Below are positions 6,354 through 6,360 of a stretch of DNA of 6,360 bases, piece after piece. The translations under genes were made by a program, and so were the position numbers. How positions within the stretch are numbered: position 1 is the first letter of the stretch; the number at the start of each line of letters is the position of its first letter. The DNA is from Flavobacteriales bacterium (GTDB lineage Bacteria; Bacteroidota; Bacteroidia; Flavobacteriales; UA16): contig JABISU010000150.1 of the NCBI GenBank assembly GCA_018700255.1, positions 1-6,360 on the forward strand. Reading direction: 5' to 3'. The notes below the pieces were generated by a model that saw only the letters and a list, made by a program, of their open reading frames with translations, made no database searches and was not told the origin of the DNA.

Positions 6354-6360
6354 AGCCCAA

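Noticed and set aside
1..6360. A defence, mobile or otherwise novel gene system
   Set aside because: Every gene belongs to a well-known family in familiar neighbourhoods (prs-rplY-pth and yicC-gmk-nadD). There are no transposase, integrase, phage or toxin genes, no tRNA or direct-repeat boundaries, and the only gap larger than 10 bases between genes is 56 bases.

Overview
The window is ordinary housekeeping sequence from a member of the Bacteroidota, most likely a Flavobacteriales-type organism. Four things point there. The sensor kinase begins with a W-x(9)-F-D-Q-S-V segment after its first membrane helix, a form typical of Bacteroidota kinases. The Prs sequence resembles Bacteroidota Prs. 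The only + strand match to the Bacteroidota -7 promoter element (TAnnTTTG) sits just before prs. Finally, gene starts follow A-rich leaders or stop/start overlaps, with no clear Shine-Dalgarno sequences. The sequence is moderately AT-rich. I see no RNA gene, mobile element, CRISPR array or attachment site.

Left part (1-1944, + strand): a two-component pair, histidine kinase then OmpR-type response regulator, joined by an ATGA overlap. The kinase is cut off by the left edge, inside its first transmembrane helix. Gene order and regulator sequence resemble RprX/RprY of Bacteroides.

Middle (1945-4241, + strand): a 56-base gap with a candidate promoter, then prs (PRPP synthetase), rplY/ctc (ribosomal protein bL25 with a 5S rRNA-binding domain and a long Gly/Glu tail) and pth (peptidyl-tRNA hydrolase). 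Spacings are 10 and 5 bases, so this looks like one operon. The prs-ctc-pth order is widely conserved in bacteria.

Right part (4247-6353, - strand): yicC (endoribonuclease family), gmk (guanylate kinase) and nadD (nicotinate-nucleotide adenylyltransferase), transcribed leftwards with a 2-base gap and then a 4-base overlap. This is another compact operon. It converges on pth, with only 5 bases between the two stop codons.

The genes cover nucleotide and cofactor supply (PRPP, GDP/dGDP, deamido-NAD), translation (bL25, peptidyl-tRNA recycling) and probably RNA turnover (YicC). I found no undescribed biological system. The least ordinary item is a 117-base uninterrupted purine tract in rplY, which encodes a Gly/Glu-rich acidic tail of variable-repeat character. 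Smaller points are a nested inverted repeat inside pth, the uncharacterised sensor domain of a kinase without HAMP, and the tight convergent gene ends.
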